Source: Marvinbryantia formatexigens DSM 14469 (lineage in GTDB: Bacteria > Bacillota > Clostridia > Lachnospirales > Lachnospiraceae). From it: DNA of 64,000 nt. Below the pieces are notes generated by a model. That model made no database searches. It was not told the DNA's origin and saw nothing but the letters and a program-made list of their open reading frames with translations. Positions 18,538 through 27,543 of this stretch are shown piece by piece. Positions within the stretch are counted from its first letter, which is position 1. Each line of letters starts with the position of its first letter. A program made the translations under genes and the position numbers. The DNA lies in the NCBI RefSeq assembly GCF_025148285.1, contig NZ_CP102268.1, forward strand, positions 3,513,001-3,577,000, in the 5' to 3' direction.

Positions 18538-19218
18538 ATGGAATTGTCACAGAAAAAGATTTATAATGATATTGAGGAAATTAAGACAACGATTGAATGT
18601 TCTAAAAGAAAGCTTTCCGGACCATACCGGCTGTTTTTGGGGTATGGCATTGTGCAGGGGATAATTTTCATTCTTAATCTGACAGGAAGCATTATCTGGA
18701 ATCCGGACAATGGGATTCCATATTTTAACTTTGCAGTAGAAATGGCGGGAGCAGGGGCGGTTGTGATTTTATATTTGCTCGTATATGGAAGAGAAAAGCA
18801 CACATCTAACAAATATTATCTGACGGCAATCAGTATATGGGGGCTTATAGCTGCCATATTGCCTTTTTTGATGCTAGCAGCAAGACTGGTAATTATTGTG
18901 TGGGGAAAGAATTTTGCAGTGCATTCGATGTATCTTCTGGAAGAATATAAAATGCTCATAAATATGCTGCTTGTATGTACTGCCATGATTATGACAGGAT
19001 ATGTCGTTGATAAAAAATGGCTGACGGTTTTATCCATGCTGCTTTTGTTTTGCTTTGTTATTATAAATATTTTTCCAGATGTATATTATTCACTTTCTAT
19101 AAAGGGGATAGAACGGCAGGTTACACTGGCAGGACTGTTCTATTTGCTGGTGAATATTTGGGGATATATTGGTCTTGGATTATTATTATATCGGGAGAAG
19201 AAGAATGCAGATATCTAA
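18538..19218 (+). CDS. Multi-pass membrane protein of unknown function
   Basis: The 226-residue protein starts with a charged, probably cytoplasmic helix (ELSQKKIYNDIEEIKTTIE) and then has about six hydrophobic segments. I do not recognise a functional family. It overlaps by 14 bp the gene of a small winged-helix protein, a pairing seen where a regulator and a membrane partner are made together. AAAGGAG precedes the ATG. The gene is more A/T-rich than its neighbours, hinting at acquisition. Confidence 0.7.
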   Translation: MELSQKKIYNDIEEIKTTIECSKRKLSGPYRLFLGYGIVQGIIFILNLTGSIIWNPDNGIPYFNFAVEMAGAGAVVILYLLVYGREKHTSNKYYLTAISIWGLIAAILPFLMLAARLVIIVWGKNFAVHSMYLLEEYKMLINMLLVCTAMIMTGYVVDKKWLTVLSMLLLFCFVIINIFPDVYYSLSIKGIERQVTLAGLFYLLVNIWGYIGLGLLLYREKKNADI

Positions 19219-19528
19219 TATACCAGAAGCATTTAGCCTGTCTATCAGAATAAAATTAATCAGTTGCTTACTGGATGGGGAAAAATCATTTAAAGATATA
19301 AAACAGATTACAAAAGCAACAGACGGAAATATCAGCGTGCAGTTATCAAAACTTGAAGAATGGGGATACGTCAGGTCTGAAAAGACAATATGTGGAAAAC
19401 GACCAAAGACAAGTTATAAAATAACAGATTTTGGAATCCGGCAGTTTGAGGAATATGTTAGTTTATTAGAATCGATGCTAAAGACGGTTTCTATATCTGA
19501 GTCAGAGAGAGAAAAAAAGTGTATATGA
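19205..19528 (+). CDS. Winged-helix DNA-binding protein (ArsR/MarR-like)
   Basis: A 107-residue protein with a winged helix: SIRIKLISCLLDGEKSFKDIKQITKATDGNISVQLSKLEEWGYV, then a wing ending TSYKITDFGIRQFEEYV. This resembles the DUF-type winged-helix regulators that accompany membrane proteins. The ATG at 19205 lies inside the end of the preceding gene. No metal-binding cysteine motif is visible. Targets unknown. Confidence 0.75.
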   Translation: MQISNIPEAFSLSIRIKLISCLLDGEKSFKDIKQITKATDGNISVQLSKLEEWGYVRSEKTICGKRPKTSYKITDFGIRQFEEYVSLLESMLKTVSISESEREKKCI

Positions 19529-19660
19529 GAGTTTTTTACATCTGGCTGTAAAGAGTTGTCAATCTGCCTCTGGAAGCGGAATGGCTGGACAGCAGGAACG
19601 AAATTTAGTACAATGAAGAAGATATACAGGTGATAAAAATAATAATTGTGGGAGAGCGCT

Positions 19661-20197
19661 ATGTCGGAAATAATAATGGTCAATCAGACCGAATATACTA
19701 TCATAAAGCTGCTGGGGCACGGAAAGGGCGGCTACTCTTATCTGGCAAAGAGCGGGCAGAAGAGGTGTGTGCTGAAACAGATTCACCATGAACCGTGCGA
19801 TTACTATTCTTTCGGCAATAAAATCGAAGCGGAAAGAAATGATTACCAGAGGCTGCTGGCGGCAGGCATCCGGATTCCGGAAATGCTGGATATCGATATC
19901 GCCAGAGAAAGAATCGTAAAGGAATATATTGACGGACCGACCATCTATGAGCTGGTCAGGGACGATGCCATGAAGGAGAGCTATGTCAGCCAGGTAAGAA
20001 GAATGGCGCAGCAGGCGGAGGCGGCGGGGCTGAATATTGATTATTTTCCGACAAATTTTGTTGTGCAGGAGGAGCTGCTCTATTACATTGATTACGAGTG
20101 CAATCAGTATATGGAAGAGTGGAGCTTTGAAAACTGGGGGAAAAACTACTGGTCCCGGACACCGGAATTTATGGAGTATCTCAAAAACCATCCATAG
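19661..20197 (+). CDS. Small protein-kinase-fold protein
   Basis: The 178-residue protein looks like a minimal kinase: glycine-rich LGHGKGGYSYLA, a lysine in CVLKQIH, KEYIDGPTIYEL as hinge, NIDYFPTNFVV in place of the catalytic loop (Asp and Asn conserved in spacing) and YYIDYE where DFG is expected. It is closer to RIO/Kdo-type small kinases than to typical Ser/Thr kinases. Substrate unknown. A GGGAGAG site precedes the ATG at 19661. Confidence 0.65.
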   Translation: MSEIIMVNQTEYTIIKLLGHGKGGYSYLAKSGQKRCVLKQIHHEPCDYYSFGNKIEAERNDYQRLLAAGIRIPEMLDIDIARERIVKEYIDGPTIYELVRDDAMKESYVSQVRRMAQQAEAAGLNIDYFPTNFVVQEELLYYIDYECNQYMEEWSFENWGKNYWSRTPEFMEYLKNHP

Positions 20198-20289
20198 AGG
20201 ATTTTCCGGAACTGATGAGGGAACCAAAGCAAATTTTCGCAGAAAGTATAACAGTGAAAAACAGTAGAAAACAGTGGAAAGGGAGCAGT

Positions 20290-20940
20290 ATGCTGGAGAT
20301 AAGGACAGAAAAGATTTCTGAGCAGCGGGAAACAGAAAATGTAGTGCGGGAGGCTTTCTGGAATGTTTACACGCCGGGCTGCGTGGAGCCTTACCTGGCG
20401 CATCAGATGCGCGGCTGCGCGGGTTTTCTGCCGGAGCTGGATCTGGTCGCGGCAGAGGACGGGAAAATTATCGGACAGGTTATGAATGTAAAATCCTGCA
20501 TTTCAGGGGATGATGGAGAATGCTTTGAGGTGGTCACGCTCGGCCCCATCGCAGTGCTGCCGCAGTATCAGAAAAGAGGCATCGGTGCAGGGCTGATAGC
20601 TGAGGTAAAAAAGCTTGCCGGGCGGATGGGCTGCCGGGCGATCATTCTCTGCGGCAATCCGGAATATTATGCAAAACAGGGCTTTGAGCCTGCGGAGCGC
20701 TACGGCATCCGCAACGCGGAAAATATGTTCGCGGATGCCCTGCAGGTATACGGCTTGTATGAGGGCGCGCTGGAGGGGATCGCCGGGAAATACTTTGAAA
20801 ATGAAATATACAATGTCGACGCGGATGCGGCAAAGAAATTTGACGGAAGCTTTCTGCCGAAGGAGCTGCTGGATAACACCCCTTCGCAGAAAGCCTTTCT
20901 GGAAATCGCCGGACGCTGCCGCCCATGCGAGGGAAAATGA
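20290..20940 (+). CDS. GNAT family N-acetyltransferase
   Basis: The 216-residue protein has a GNAT core with acetyl-CoA motif VLPQYQKRGIGAGLIAEVKK and the later YYAKQGFEPAERYGI, as in the YhbS-like group. The C-terminal 60 residues are an extension common in that group. The ATG at 20290 follows GGGAGC. Directly at its stop codon a 42-bp tandem repeat begins. Confidence 0.85.
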   Translation: MLEIRTEKISEQRETENVVREAFWNVYTPGCVEPYLAHQMRGCAGFLPELDLVAAEDGKIIGQVMNVKSCISGDDGECFEVVTLGPIAVLPQYQKRGIGAGLIAEVKKLAGRMGCRAIILCGNPEYYAKQGFEPAERYGIRNAENMFADALQVYGLYEGALEGIAGKYFENEIYNVDADAAKKFDGSFLPKELLDNTPSQKAFLEIAGRCRPCEGK

Positions 20941-21107
20941 CGCCGCCTGCGCAGGCAGACATGCTTCTGCGAAGGGAAATAACGCCGCCTGCGCAGGCAG
21001 ACATGCTTCTGCGAAGGGAAATAACGCCGCCTGCGCAGGCAGACATGCTTCTGTGAAGGAAAATAACACTGTCTGCACCGGCCGGGCAGGCATCCGCAGC
21101 GGGAAAA
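20940..21107. repeat. 42-bp direct tandem repeat, three copies plus a decayed fourth
   Basis: Units begin at 20940, 20982 and 21024 and are nearly identical; a degenerate copy starts at 21066. Each unit holds the 12-bp palindrome GCCTGCGCAGGC. The period is a multiple of three and frames on both strands stay open through it, but no start with a good ribosome site was found. Confidence 0.9.
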
Positions 21108-21173
21108 TGGCGGAAGAGCCCTGCTGTGCCAGCGATTTGGTATGTCTGTAGAAAAAGAAAGAGAGGAAGAATC

Positions 21174-21959
21174 ATGCGTTTTCGCCCATGTATCGATATT
21201 CATAACGGAAAGGTAAAACAGATTGTTGGCGGGTCGCTCTGCGACGAGGGGGACCGGGCAGAAGAGAATTTTGTATCGCAGGCGGACGCCGCGTTTTATG
21301 CGGAGTTCTATAAGAAAGACAACCTTCGCGGCGGTCATATTATATTACTGAATCCGGAGACGTCGCCGTATTATGACGCGACCAGGGAGCAGGCGCTGCG
21401 GGCGCTCGCTGCATGGCGTGGCGGGCTGCAGATAGGCGGCGGCATCCGGGACGATAACGCCGCCTTCTGGCTGGAGCACGGGGCGTCGCATGTGATTGTG
21501 ACCAGCTTTGTGTTCAGAGACGGCAGGCTGCACTATGAAAATCTTGAAAAAATGATGCGTGCGGTGGGAAAAGAGCACCTTGTACTGGATTTAAGCTGCC
21601 GGAAGCGGGACGGGCAGTATTATATCGTGACAGATCGCTGGCAGAAGTTTACAGATGTGATTCTGACGGAACAGGTACTTGACGACCTATCCGGATACTG
21701 CGATGAATTTCTCATCCATGCCGTCGACGCGGAGGGCAAAGCGCGGGGCATTGAGACGGAGCTTGCCGGACTGCTGGGAAGCTGGGCGAAGATCCCGGTG
21801 ACTTATGCGGGCGGCGTTGGAAGCTTTGCAGATATCGAGGCGCTTGGCCGTCTCGGACGCGGAAAAATCGACGTCACTATCGGAAGTGCGCTGGATTTGT
21901 TCGGGGGAACAATGGCGTACCGCGAGGTGCTGGCGTTTCTGGAGGCGACTCATGGCTAA
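21174..21959 (+). CDS. hisA: Phosphoribosylformimino-AICAR-phosphate isomerase, His6/eukaryotic type HisA
   Basis: The 261-residue TIM-barrel enzyme starts MRFRPCIDIHNGKVKQIVGG and contains LQIGGGIRDDN and VTYAGGVGS, the phosphate-binding loops of histidine isomerases. The N-terminus, DNLRGGHIILL and spacing resemble the fungal/plant His6 form rather than standard bacterial HisA; this form is known in some bacteria. It catalyses the fourth step of histidine synthesis. It is not clustered with other his genes. GAGAGGAAG precedes the ATG at 21174. Confidence 0.85.
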   Translation: MRFRPCIDIHNGKVKQIVGGSLCDEGDRAEENFVSQADAAFYAEFYKKDNLRGGHIILLNPETSPYYDATREQALRALAAWRGGLQIGGGIRDDNAAFWLEHGASHVIVTSFVFRDGRLHYENLEKMMRAVGKEHLVLDLSCRKRDGQYYIVTDRWQKFTDVILTEQVLDDLSGYCDEFLIHAVDAEGKARGIETELAGLLGSWAKIPVTYAGGVGSFADIEALGRLGRGKIDVTIGSALDLFGGTMAYREVLAFLEATHG

Positions 21960-22080
21960 ACGCCATATGACAAATCCCAGAAGCATCTGCTTACATGCTG
22001 CCGGCATGACGCATCTGTTTCTGGTATTTGCCGCATAGCTGAGTAGTTGGTTAAAATTTTGTGAAATATGACAAATACGA

Positions 22081-22109
22081 TTGAAAAATCAGACAAATCA
22101 TGGTATTCT
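22081..22109 (+). promoter_or_regulatory. Promoter of hpf
   Basis: TTGAAA (22081-22086), 17 bp, TATTCT (22104-22109), 78 bp before the hpf start. Confidence 0.6.
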
Positions 22110-22186
22110 TATACTATGACGGAGGCGGAAGGAGGGAACATTTCAGCCGCTTCCGGAAGGAAAATTGACGGAAAAGGAGTGATTGT

Positions 22187-22717
22187 ATGAGATTTACTAT
22201 CAGCGGAAAAAACATCGAGATTACGGAGGGGCTCCGGACCACTGTTATGGACAAGCTTGGCAAGCTGGAGAGATATTTTACTCCTGACACTGAAATCATC
22301 GTTACCATGAGTGTCGAAAAAGAGAGACAGAAAATTGAAGTCACGATTCCGGTAAAAGGCAATATTATCCGGTCGGAGCAGGTGAGCAACGATATGTACG
22401 TGTCGATTGACCTGGTGGAGGAGGTAATCGAGCGGCAGCTGCGCAAATATAAAAACAAATTAATCGCAAAGCACCAGGAGGGCAGCAACTTCCGGCGCGA
22501 GTTTATTGAAAAGGAAGAAACAGTTGAACCGGAAGAGGTGAACATCATCCGCACCAAGCACTTTGGCATCAAGCCGATGTATCCGGAAGATGCCTGCATC
22601 CAGATGGAACTGCTCGGACATAATTTCTTCGTATTCTGCAATGCGGAGACAGAGGAGGTAAATGTCGTATATAAGCGCAAGGGCAACACCTACGGGCTGA
22701 TAGAACCGGAGTTTTAG
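22187..22717 (+). CDS. hpf: Ribosome hibernation promoting factor, long form
   Basis: The 176-residue protein has an N-terminal HPF/YfiA domain (MRFTISGKNIEITEGLR to about residue 95), a charged linker and the C-terminal dimerisation domain RTKHFGIKPMYPEDACIQMELLGHNFFVFCNAETEEVNVVYKR described here by its ends. Long HPF joins two 70S ribosomes into inactive 100S dimers in stationary phase. Single gene with its own promoter, AAAGGAG site and terminator. Confidence 0.93.
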   Translation: MRFTISGKNIEITEGLRTTVMDKLGKLERYFTPDTEIIVTMSVEKERQKIEVTIPVKGNIIRSEQVSNDMYVSIDLVEEVIERQLRKYKNKLIAKHQEGSNFRREFIEKEETVEPEEVNIIRTKHFGIKPMYPEDACIQMELLGHNFFVFCNAETEEVNVVYKRKGNTYGLIEPEF

Positions 22718-22752
22718 ATTTGCCGGATAAAAGATATATATAAATTATAAAT

Positions 22753-22785
22753 AACGCCCGCATATTATTGGAATATGCGGGCGTT
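22753..22785. terminator. Bidirectional terminator between hpf and the AAA/nuclease gene
   Basis: AACGCCCGCATATT (22753-22766) pairs perfectly with AATATGCGGGCGTT (22772-22785). It is flanked by A- and T-rich sequence and lies between convergent genes. Confidence 0.85.
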
Positions 22786-22854
22786 TAAAACTGCCGCAAA
22801 GGGAAAAATGCAAATTAAGCGGGAGCATCTTTTAAAATAATTCCGGCTCAGTCT

Positions 22855-24546
22855 TTAATCCGCGACCTTTATCAGACACGTTTTTCCACGGAATGCCGCG
22901 CCATAACATAGCACGGTCTTATATCCTTCAAGTTCAAGGTTCTTCTTGTACTGCTCCTTTTCAATCTGCTCCAGCGCATCCGCACACGCCTTTTCCAGGT
23001 TGTTCCCGTTTTCTTTTTTTCCAGACCATTTCACTTCAATCACAAGCGCGCGCCTGCGCCGCTGTTCTTTTATAATGACATCCGCCCGTCCGGTTCCGGC
23101 TTCTGAATTTGACTTCACTGCATATCCCGCGCCCAGGAACATACCTGTGACCATCGCATGATAGTAATCTTCTTTATAGTCAAAGTAACTGATTGTGTCA
23201 AACAGGATGTCTGTGATTTCCTGCGTCAGCTTTTTTGCGTCGCCGCCCCACCAGGCTTCAAACAGGGCAGTGCGGTCCTGTGCTGCAATTTTTTCCTCGA
23301 ACCACTTTTTTATTGTACCGCTGAACACAGATTTCACTTCTTCATTTGGGATGCGCAGCGCCACTTTTCCATCCTCCGGCTGCATTCCCTCCGGAAGTTT
23401 CTCTGGCGGAACCTGTGTCAGATATCCTGTCAGATACAGGATGCTCCAAAGGTTATCCTCTGTGGAATGGGCAATATCGTAGGTCAGGTCCTCGCGGACC
23501 GGCTCCTGGATTACGCCTCCGGCGAGCAGGGTCTCAAATTTGTCGTTGACATTGATCTGCGGATGGTCGATAAAACGCCGGATAATATTGTTGTGGCTCG
23601 TATCGATCCAGTAGTTTTCCGGCTTTGCAGTCCGGTCAGTCAGCAGCGCATCTACATGATTGATTACATCCCAGGGGCAATATATTTCTTTGCCACCGAA
23701 ATTGTATCCGTCATACCATTTTTTCATCTCAGGCAGTGCATCCCGTAATTCAGCAGCATCCAGCAATGCGGTCACTTCTGCTTCACTAAACCCAAAACAA
23801 TCCCGGTATTTTTTATTGGAAACCGAATTGGAGATGAAATTGTTTGCTCCTGTGAAGATACTCTCCTTTGCGATCCAGAGGCATCCGGTTATCACAGCAA
23901 ACTTTAGGTTCGGATCAGACTTCCATGTCATACCAAGCAGACTGCGTATTACCTCCAGCATATCACCATAGTAATCATTATCGCTGGCTTTTGCTAACGG
24001 AACGTCATATTCATCAATGAGCAAAATCACTTCTTTGCCATAATGTGCTCTCAGCATACGAAGCAGTGTGTCTAATGCACACTGGACGTCTGTCATATCT
24101 GCTTCCCGGTTCTTTAAACGCAGAAAGACTTTTTTGTCAGTCTTGTCTGCACGTGGACTCGTCTCCAGATACGAGTGCTCAATGCAAAGTTTTGAGATGG
24201 TTTGTTCCAACAGCCCATACGCATTCCTAAATGTTCTTCCATCCACATCTTTCAGCGTCAAAAACAGAACTGGCCACTGGTTCATCCATTTTTCGCAAAA
24301 TATGGTGTCTTTTGTGATCTCAAGGCCCTCAAAGATTTTTTTAGTATCTTTCCGGATATCAAAAAATTCAGCCAGCATACTCATCATAAGAGTCTTTCCA
24401 AAGCGGCGTGGTCTGGTAATTAAATTTACATCGAATGTCCGATCCAGAAGTTCCTTAATGAATCCGGTCTTATCGATATAGTAGCAATTATTTTCCCGCA
24501 CCTTTGCAAAATTATCAATGCCATATGGCAGATTCACTTTTGCCAT
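22855..24546 (-). CDS. AAA-ATPase-like protein with C-terminal PD-(D/E)XK nuclease-like domain
   Basis: A 563-residue protein of the family common in gut Clostridia and Bacteroidetes (predicted AAA-ATPase plus PD-(D/E)XK domain). The N-terminal part has a phosphate loop in TRPRRFGKTLMMSML and a Walker B-like LLIDEYDVPL. The C-terminal part has GTGRADVIIKE and ALVIEVKW, the Asp...Glu-x-Lys pattern of the nuclease core. Role unknown; members are repeated in genomes and may be mobile or defensive. The ATG at 24546 is preferred over a GTG at 24555 because AAAGGAG lies 10 bp before it. Confidence 0.88.
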   Translation of the reverse strand: MAKVNLPYGIDNFAKVRENNCYYIDKTGFIKELLDRTFDVNLITRPRRFGKTLMMSMLAEFFDIRKDTKKIFEGLEITKDTIFCEKWMNQWPVLFLTLKDVDGRTFRNAYGLLEQTISKLCIEHSYLETSPRADKTDKKVFLRLKNREADMTDVQCALDTLLRMLRAHYGKEVILLIDEYDVPLAKASDNDYYGDMLEVIRSLLGMTWKSDPNLKFAVITGCLWIAKESIFTGANNFISNSVSNKKYRDCFGFSEAEVTALLDAAELRDALPEMKKWYDGYNFGGKEIYCPWDVINHVDALLTDRTAKPENYWIDTSHNNIIRRFIDHPQINVNDKFETLLAGGVIQEPVREDLTYDIAHSTEDNLWSILYLTGYLTQVPPEKLPEGMQPEDGKVALRIPNEEVKSVFSGTIKKWFEEKIAAQDRTALFEAWWGGDAKKLTQEITDILFDTISYFDYKEDYYHAMVTGMFLGAGYAVKSNSEAGTGRADVIIKEQRRRRALVIEVKWSGKKENGNNLEKACADALEQIEKEQYKKNLELEGYKTVLCYGAAFRGKTCLIKVAD

Positions 24547-24669
24547 TTTATCCACACTCCTTTCCTGGCTGTCCGGATTTCTTTAATGTTTATCATACCA
24601 TAAAACTTCCCATGTAGTAAGAGGGATTACAGATAAATTCTCTGAAAGCAGAATTGCTGAAAAAAATTA

Positions 24670-24698
24670 TTGTGTAAATGCCGCAAAGGTGATAGAAT
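24670..24698 (+). promoter_or_regulatory. Promoter of secA
   Basis: TTGTGT (24670-24675), 17 bp, TAGAAT (24693-24698) with a TG one base before the -10 box, 64 bp before secA. Confidence 0.6.
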
Positions 24699-24761
24699 AA
24701 TCGGTAGTGTATTTAAAAATAAACAGATGCATCCTATCTGTAGAATACAGGAGTATTAAGA

Positions 24762-27329
24762 ATGAGTGTTTTTACAAAGCTATTTGGAACCCACAGTGAG
24801 CACGAGCTGAAGCGGATCAAGCCGCTGGTGGACAAGGTGGAGGCGTTGCGCCCGACCATGCAGGCGCTGTCCGATGAGCAGCTCCGTGCGAAAACCGATG
24901 AGTATAAAAAGCGTCTGGCGGAGGGCGAGACGCTGGACGACCTGCTGCCGGAAGCATTTGCGACAGTGCGCGAGGCAGCGAAGCGCGCCATTGGTCTGGA
25001 GCCGTACCGCGTACAGATCATCGGCGGTATCATTCTGCACCAGGGGCGTATCGCCGAGATGCGTACCGGTGAAGGTAAGACGCTGGTATCCACGCTCCCG
25101 GCGTACCTGAACGCGCTGGAGGGCAAGGGCGTCCACATCGTTACGGTTAACGATTATCTGGCGCACCGCGATGCCGAGTGGATGGGCAAGGTACATGAAT
25201 TTCTCGGTCTGACGGTCGGCTGTGTCTTAAACGACATGGACAACGACGAGCGCCGCAAAATGTATAACTGCGACATCACCTACATCACGAACAACGAGCT
25301 TGGCTTCGACTACCTGCGCGATAACATGGTCATCTACAAGGAGCAGCTTGTGCAGAGAGGTCTGCATTACGCCATCATCGACGAGGTCGATTCCGTACTG
25401 ATCGATGAAGCGCGTACCCCGCTGATTATTTCCGGGCAGAGCGGAAAATCCACAAAGCTCTACGAGGTGGCGGACATTCTGGCGCGTCAGCTCCAGCGCG
25501 GCGAGGCGAGCGGCGAGGTCACAAAGATGTCGGCAATCATGGGCGAGGAAATCACCGAGACCGGCGACTTCATTGTCAATGAAAAAGATAAAATCGTTAC
25601 CCTCACACAGCAGGGTGTGGAAAAGGTAGAGAAATTCTTCCAGATTGAAAACTTTTCCGATGCGGAGAACCTGGAGATCCAGCACAACGTCGATCTGGCG
25701 CTGCGCGCGAATTATCTGATGTTCCGCGACCAGGATTATGTGGTAAAGGACGACCAGGTTATGATCGTCGATGAATTTACCGGACGTATCATGCCGGGAC
25801 GCCGCTACTCCGACGGTCTGCATCAGGCAATCGAGGCGAAGGAGCATGTGAAGGTAAAGCGTGAGAGCAAGACGCTTGCCACCATCACCTTCCAGAACTT
25901 CTTTAATAAATATGACAAGAAGGCGGGCATGACCGGTACGGCGCTCACCGAGGAAAAAGAGTTCCGTGACATCTACGGCATGGACGTTATCGAGATCCCG
26001 ACCAACAAGCCAGTGGCGCGTGTGGATCTGGAAGACGCCGTTTACATGACGAAGAAGGAAAAATACAACGCGGTGGTCAATGCCATCGAGGAAGCCCACA
26101 AGAAGGGACAGCCGGTGTTGGTGGGCACCATCACGATCGATATATCCGAGCTGCTCTCCGGTATGCTGAAAAAGCGCGGCATTCCGCATAAGGTGCTGAA
26201 CGCCAAGTTTCATGAGCTGGAGGCGGAAATCGTTGCCGATGCCGGCGTACACGGCGCAGTTACCATTGCCACCAACATGGCGGGGCGTGGTACCGATATC
26301 AAGCTGGATGACATATCCAGAGAGCTGGGCGGTCTGAAAATCATCGGTACGGAGCGTCACGAATCGCGGCGTATCGACAATCAGCTCCGCGGACGTTCCG
26401 GACGTCAGGGCGACCCCGGAGAATCCAGATTCTATATTTCGCTGGAGGATGACCTGATGCGTCTGTTCGGCTCCGAGCGTCTGATGGGCGTGTTCCGCTC
26501 CCTCGGCGTGGAGGAAAACGAGCAGATTGAGCATAAGATGCTGTCCTCCTCCATCGAGAAGGCGCAGGAGAAGATCGAGGGCAACAACTACGGTATCCGT
26601 AAAAACCTGCTGGAATATGACCAGGTAAACAACGAGCAGCGTGAGATTATCTATGCGGAGAGACGCCGCGTGCTGGACGGCGAGAACATGCGCGACGCCA
26701 TCACGAAGATGATTAAAGACGTGATCGGACGCACGGTGGACCAGGTAATCGGCGACCACCAGGACAGCTCCGAATGGGATGTGAATGAGCTGAATTCTAT
26801 CCTTCTGCCGACCATCCCGTTAAAGCCGCTGAAGCCGGAGGATGTCGCGAAGCTGAGCAAGAAGGAGCTGAAGGAGCAGCTTGTGGAGCAGGCGCAGGAG
26901 CTTTATGCGGAGAAAGAAAAGCTGTTCCCGTTTCCGGAGGAAATGCGTGAGCTGGAGCGCGTCATCATCCTGAAGGTAATCGACCGCAAGTGGATGGATC
27001 ACATCGATGATATGGACCAGCTCCGTCAGGGTATCGGTCTGCAGGCTTACGGGCAGAAGGATCCGCTTGTGGAATATAAGATGAGCGGCTTTGAAATGTT
27101 TGATGAAATGACGGCGAACATCCAGCTCGATACGCTGCGTCTCCTGTTCCATGTCCGCGTGGAAGAGAAGGTGGAGCGCGAGGAAGTCGCAAAAGTGACC
27201 GGAACGAATAAGGACGATACGCTTGCGAGAGCGCCGCAGAAGCGCGCCGCGGAGAAGGTGTATCCGAACGACCCGTGTCCTTGCGGAAGCGGTAAGAAGT
27301 ATAAACAGTGCTGCGGACGTAAAAAATAA
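24762..27329 (+). CDS. secA: Preprotein translocase ATPase SecA
   Basis: The full 855-residue motor drives unfolded preproteins through SecYEG. Walker [10 protein letters not shown] is at 100-108, followed by [28 protein letters not shown] and the helicase motif GRGTDIKL and GRSGRQGD. The C-terminus carries the zinc/SecB-binding tail [21 protein letters not shown] precedes the ATG. Upstream of prfB, as often in Firmicutes. Confidence 0.97.
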   Translation: MSVFTKLFGTHSEHELKRIKPLVDKVEALRPTMQALSDEQLRAKTDEYKKRLAEGETLDDLLPEAFATVREAAKRAIGLEPYRVQIIGGIILHQGRIAEMRTGEGKTLVSTLPAYLNALEGKGVHIVTVNDYLAHRDAEWMGKVHEFLGLTVGCVLNDMDNDERRKMYNCDITYITNNELGFDYLRDNMVIYKEQLVQRGLHYAIIDEVDSVLIDEARTPLIISGQSGKSTKLYEVADILARQLQRGEASGEVTKMSAIMGEEITETGDFIVNEKDKIVTLTQQGVEKVEKFFQIENFSDAENLEIQHNVDLALRANYLMFRDQDYVVKDDQVMIVDEFTGRIMPGRRYSDGLHQAIEAKEHVKVKRESKTLATITFQNFFNKYDKKAGMTGTALTEEKEFRDIYGMDVIEIPTNKPVARVDLEDAVYMTKKEKYNAVVNAIEEAHKKGQPVLVGTITIDISELLSGMLKKRGIPHKVLNAKFHELEAEIVADAGVHGAVTIATNMAGRGTDIKLDDISRELGGLKIIGTERHESRRIDNQLRGRSGRQGDPGESRFYISLEDDLMRLFGSERLMGVFRSLGVEENEQIEHKMLSSSIEKAQEKIEGNNYGIRKNLLEYDQVNNEQREIIYAERRRVLDGENMRDAITKMIKDVIGRTVDQVIGDHQDSSEWDVNELNSILLPTIPLKPLKPEDVAKLSKKELKEQLVEQAQELYAEKEKLFPFPEEMRELERVIILKVIDRKWMDHIDDMDQLRQGIGLQAYGQKDPLVEYKMSGFEMFDEMTANIQLDTLRLLFHVRVEEKVEREEVAKVTGTNKDDTLARAPQKRAAEKVYPNDPCPCGSGKKYKQCCGRKK

Positions 27330-27355
27330 AATGATGTTATAGAGGAAAAAGATAA

Positions 27356-27430
27356 CGCCAGGTATCTTCGCAGGTATTCCCCCGGAAAGCTATGGGAAGT
27401 ACAGAGGAGCCTGGCGCTTGCAGCTTTTTT
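27356..27430 (+). ncRNA. Structured element after secA: long stem with internal hairpin and T-run
   Basis: CGCCAGG (27356-27362) pairs with CCTGGCG (27410-27416); inside, GTATTCCC pairs with GGGAAGTAC. A T6 run lies at 27425-27430, so it could be the secA terminator or a small structured RNA. No known family recognised. Confidence 0.5.
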
Positions 27431-27457
27431 GCTCATACGTGATAGCGTCTCACATGT

Positions 27458-27494
27458 CAGAGCGCCTGCGTAAGCGGGCTTACACAGCGCTCTG
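27458..27494 (+). promoter_or_regulatory. Hairpin in the prfB leader
   Basis: CAGAGCGC (27458-27465) pairs with GCGCTCTG (27487-27494), with an inner GTAAGC/GCTTAC stem, 50 bp before the prfB start. Confidence 0.5.
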
Positions 27495-27543
27495 CCACGG
27501 AGACCGGGCTTTTAATGAAAATTTGTAGAAAGAAGGTGACAGA

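Noticed and set aside
20642-21175. Repetitive protein on the minus strand over the 42-bp repeats
   Set aside because: Open only because the period is a multiple of three; no ribosome site and it covers the GNAT gene.
24553-24555. GTG start for the AAA/nuclease gene
   Set aside because: It lies only 1 bp from the Shine-Dalgarno sequence; ATG 24546 has proper spacing.
25227-26759. A 510-codon open frame antisense to secA
   Set aside because: It mirrors the codon structure of secA, has no ribosome site and no recognisable protein features.
27356-27430. SRP (4.5S-like) RNA candidate
   Set aside because: The conserved GGUCCGGAAGGAAGCA core of SRP RNA is absent.
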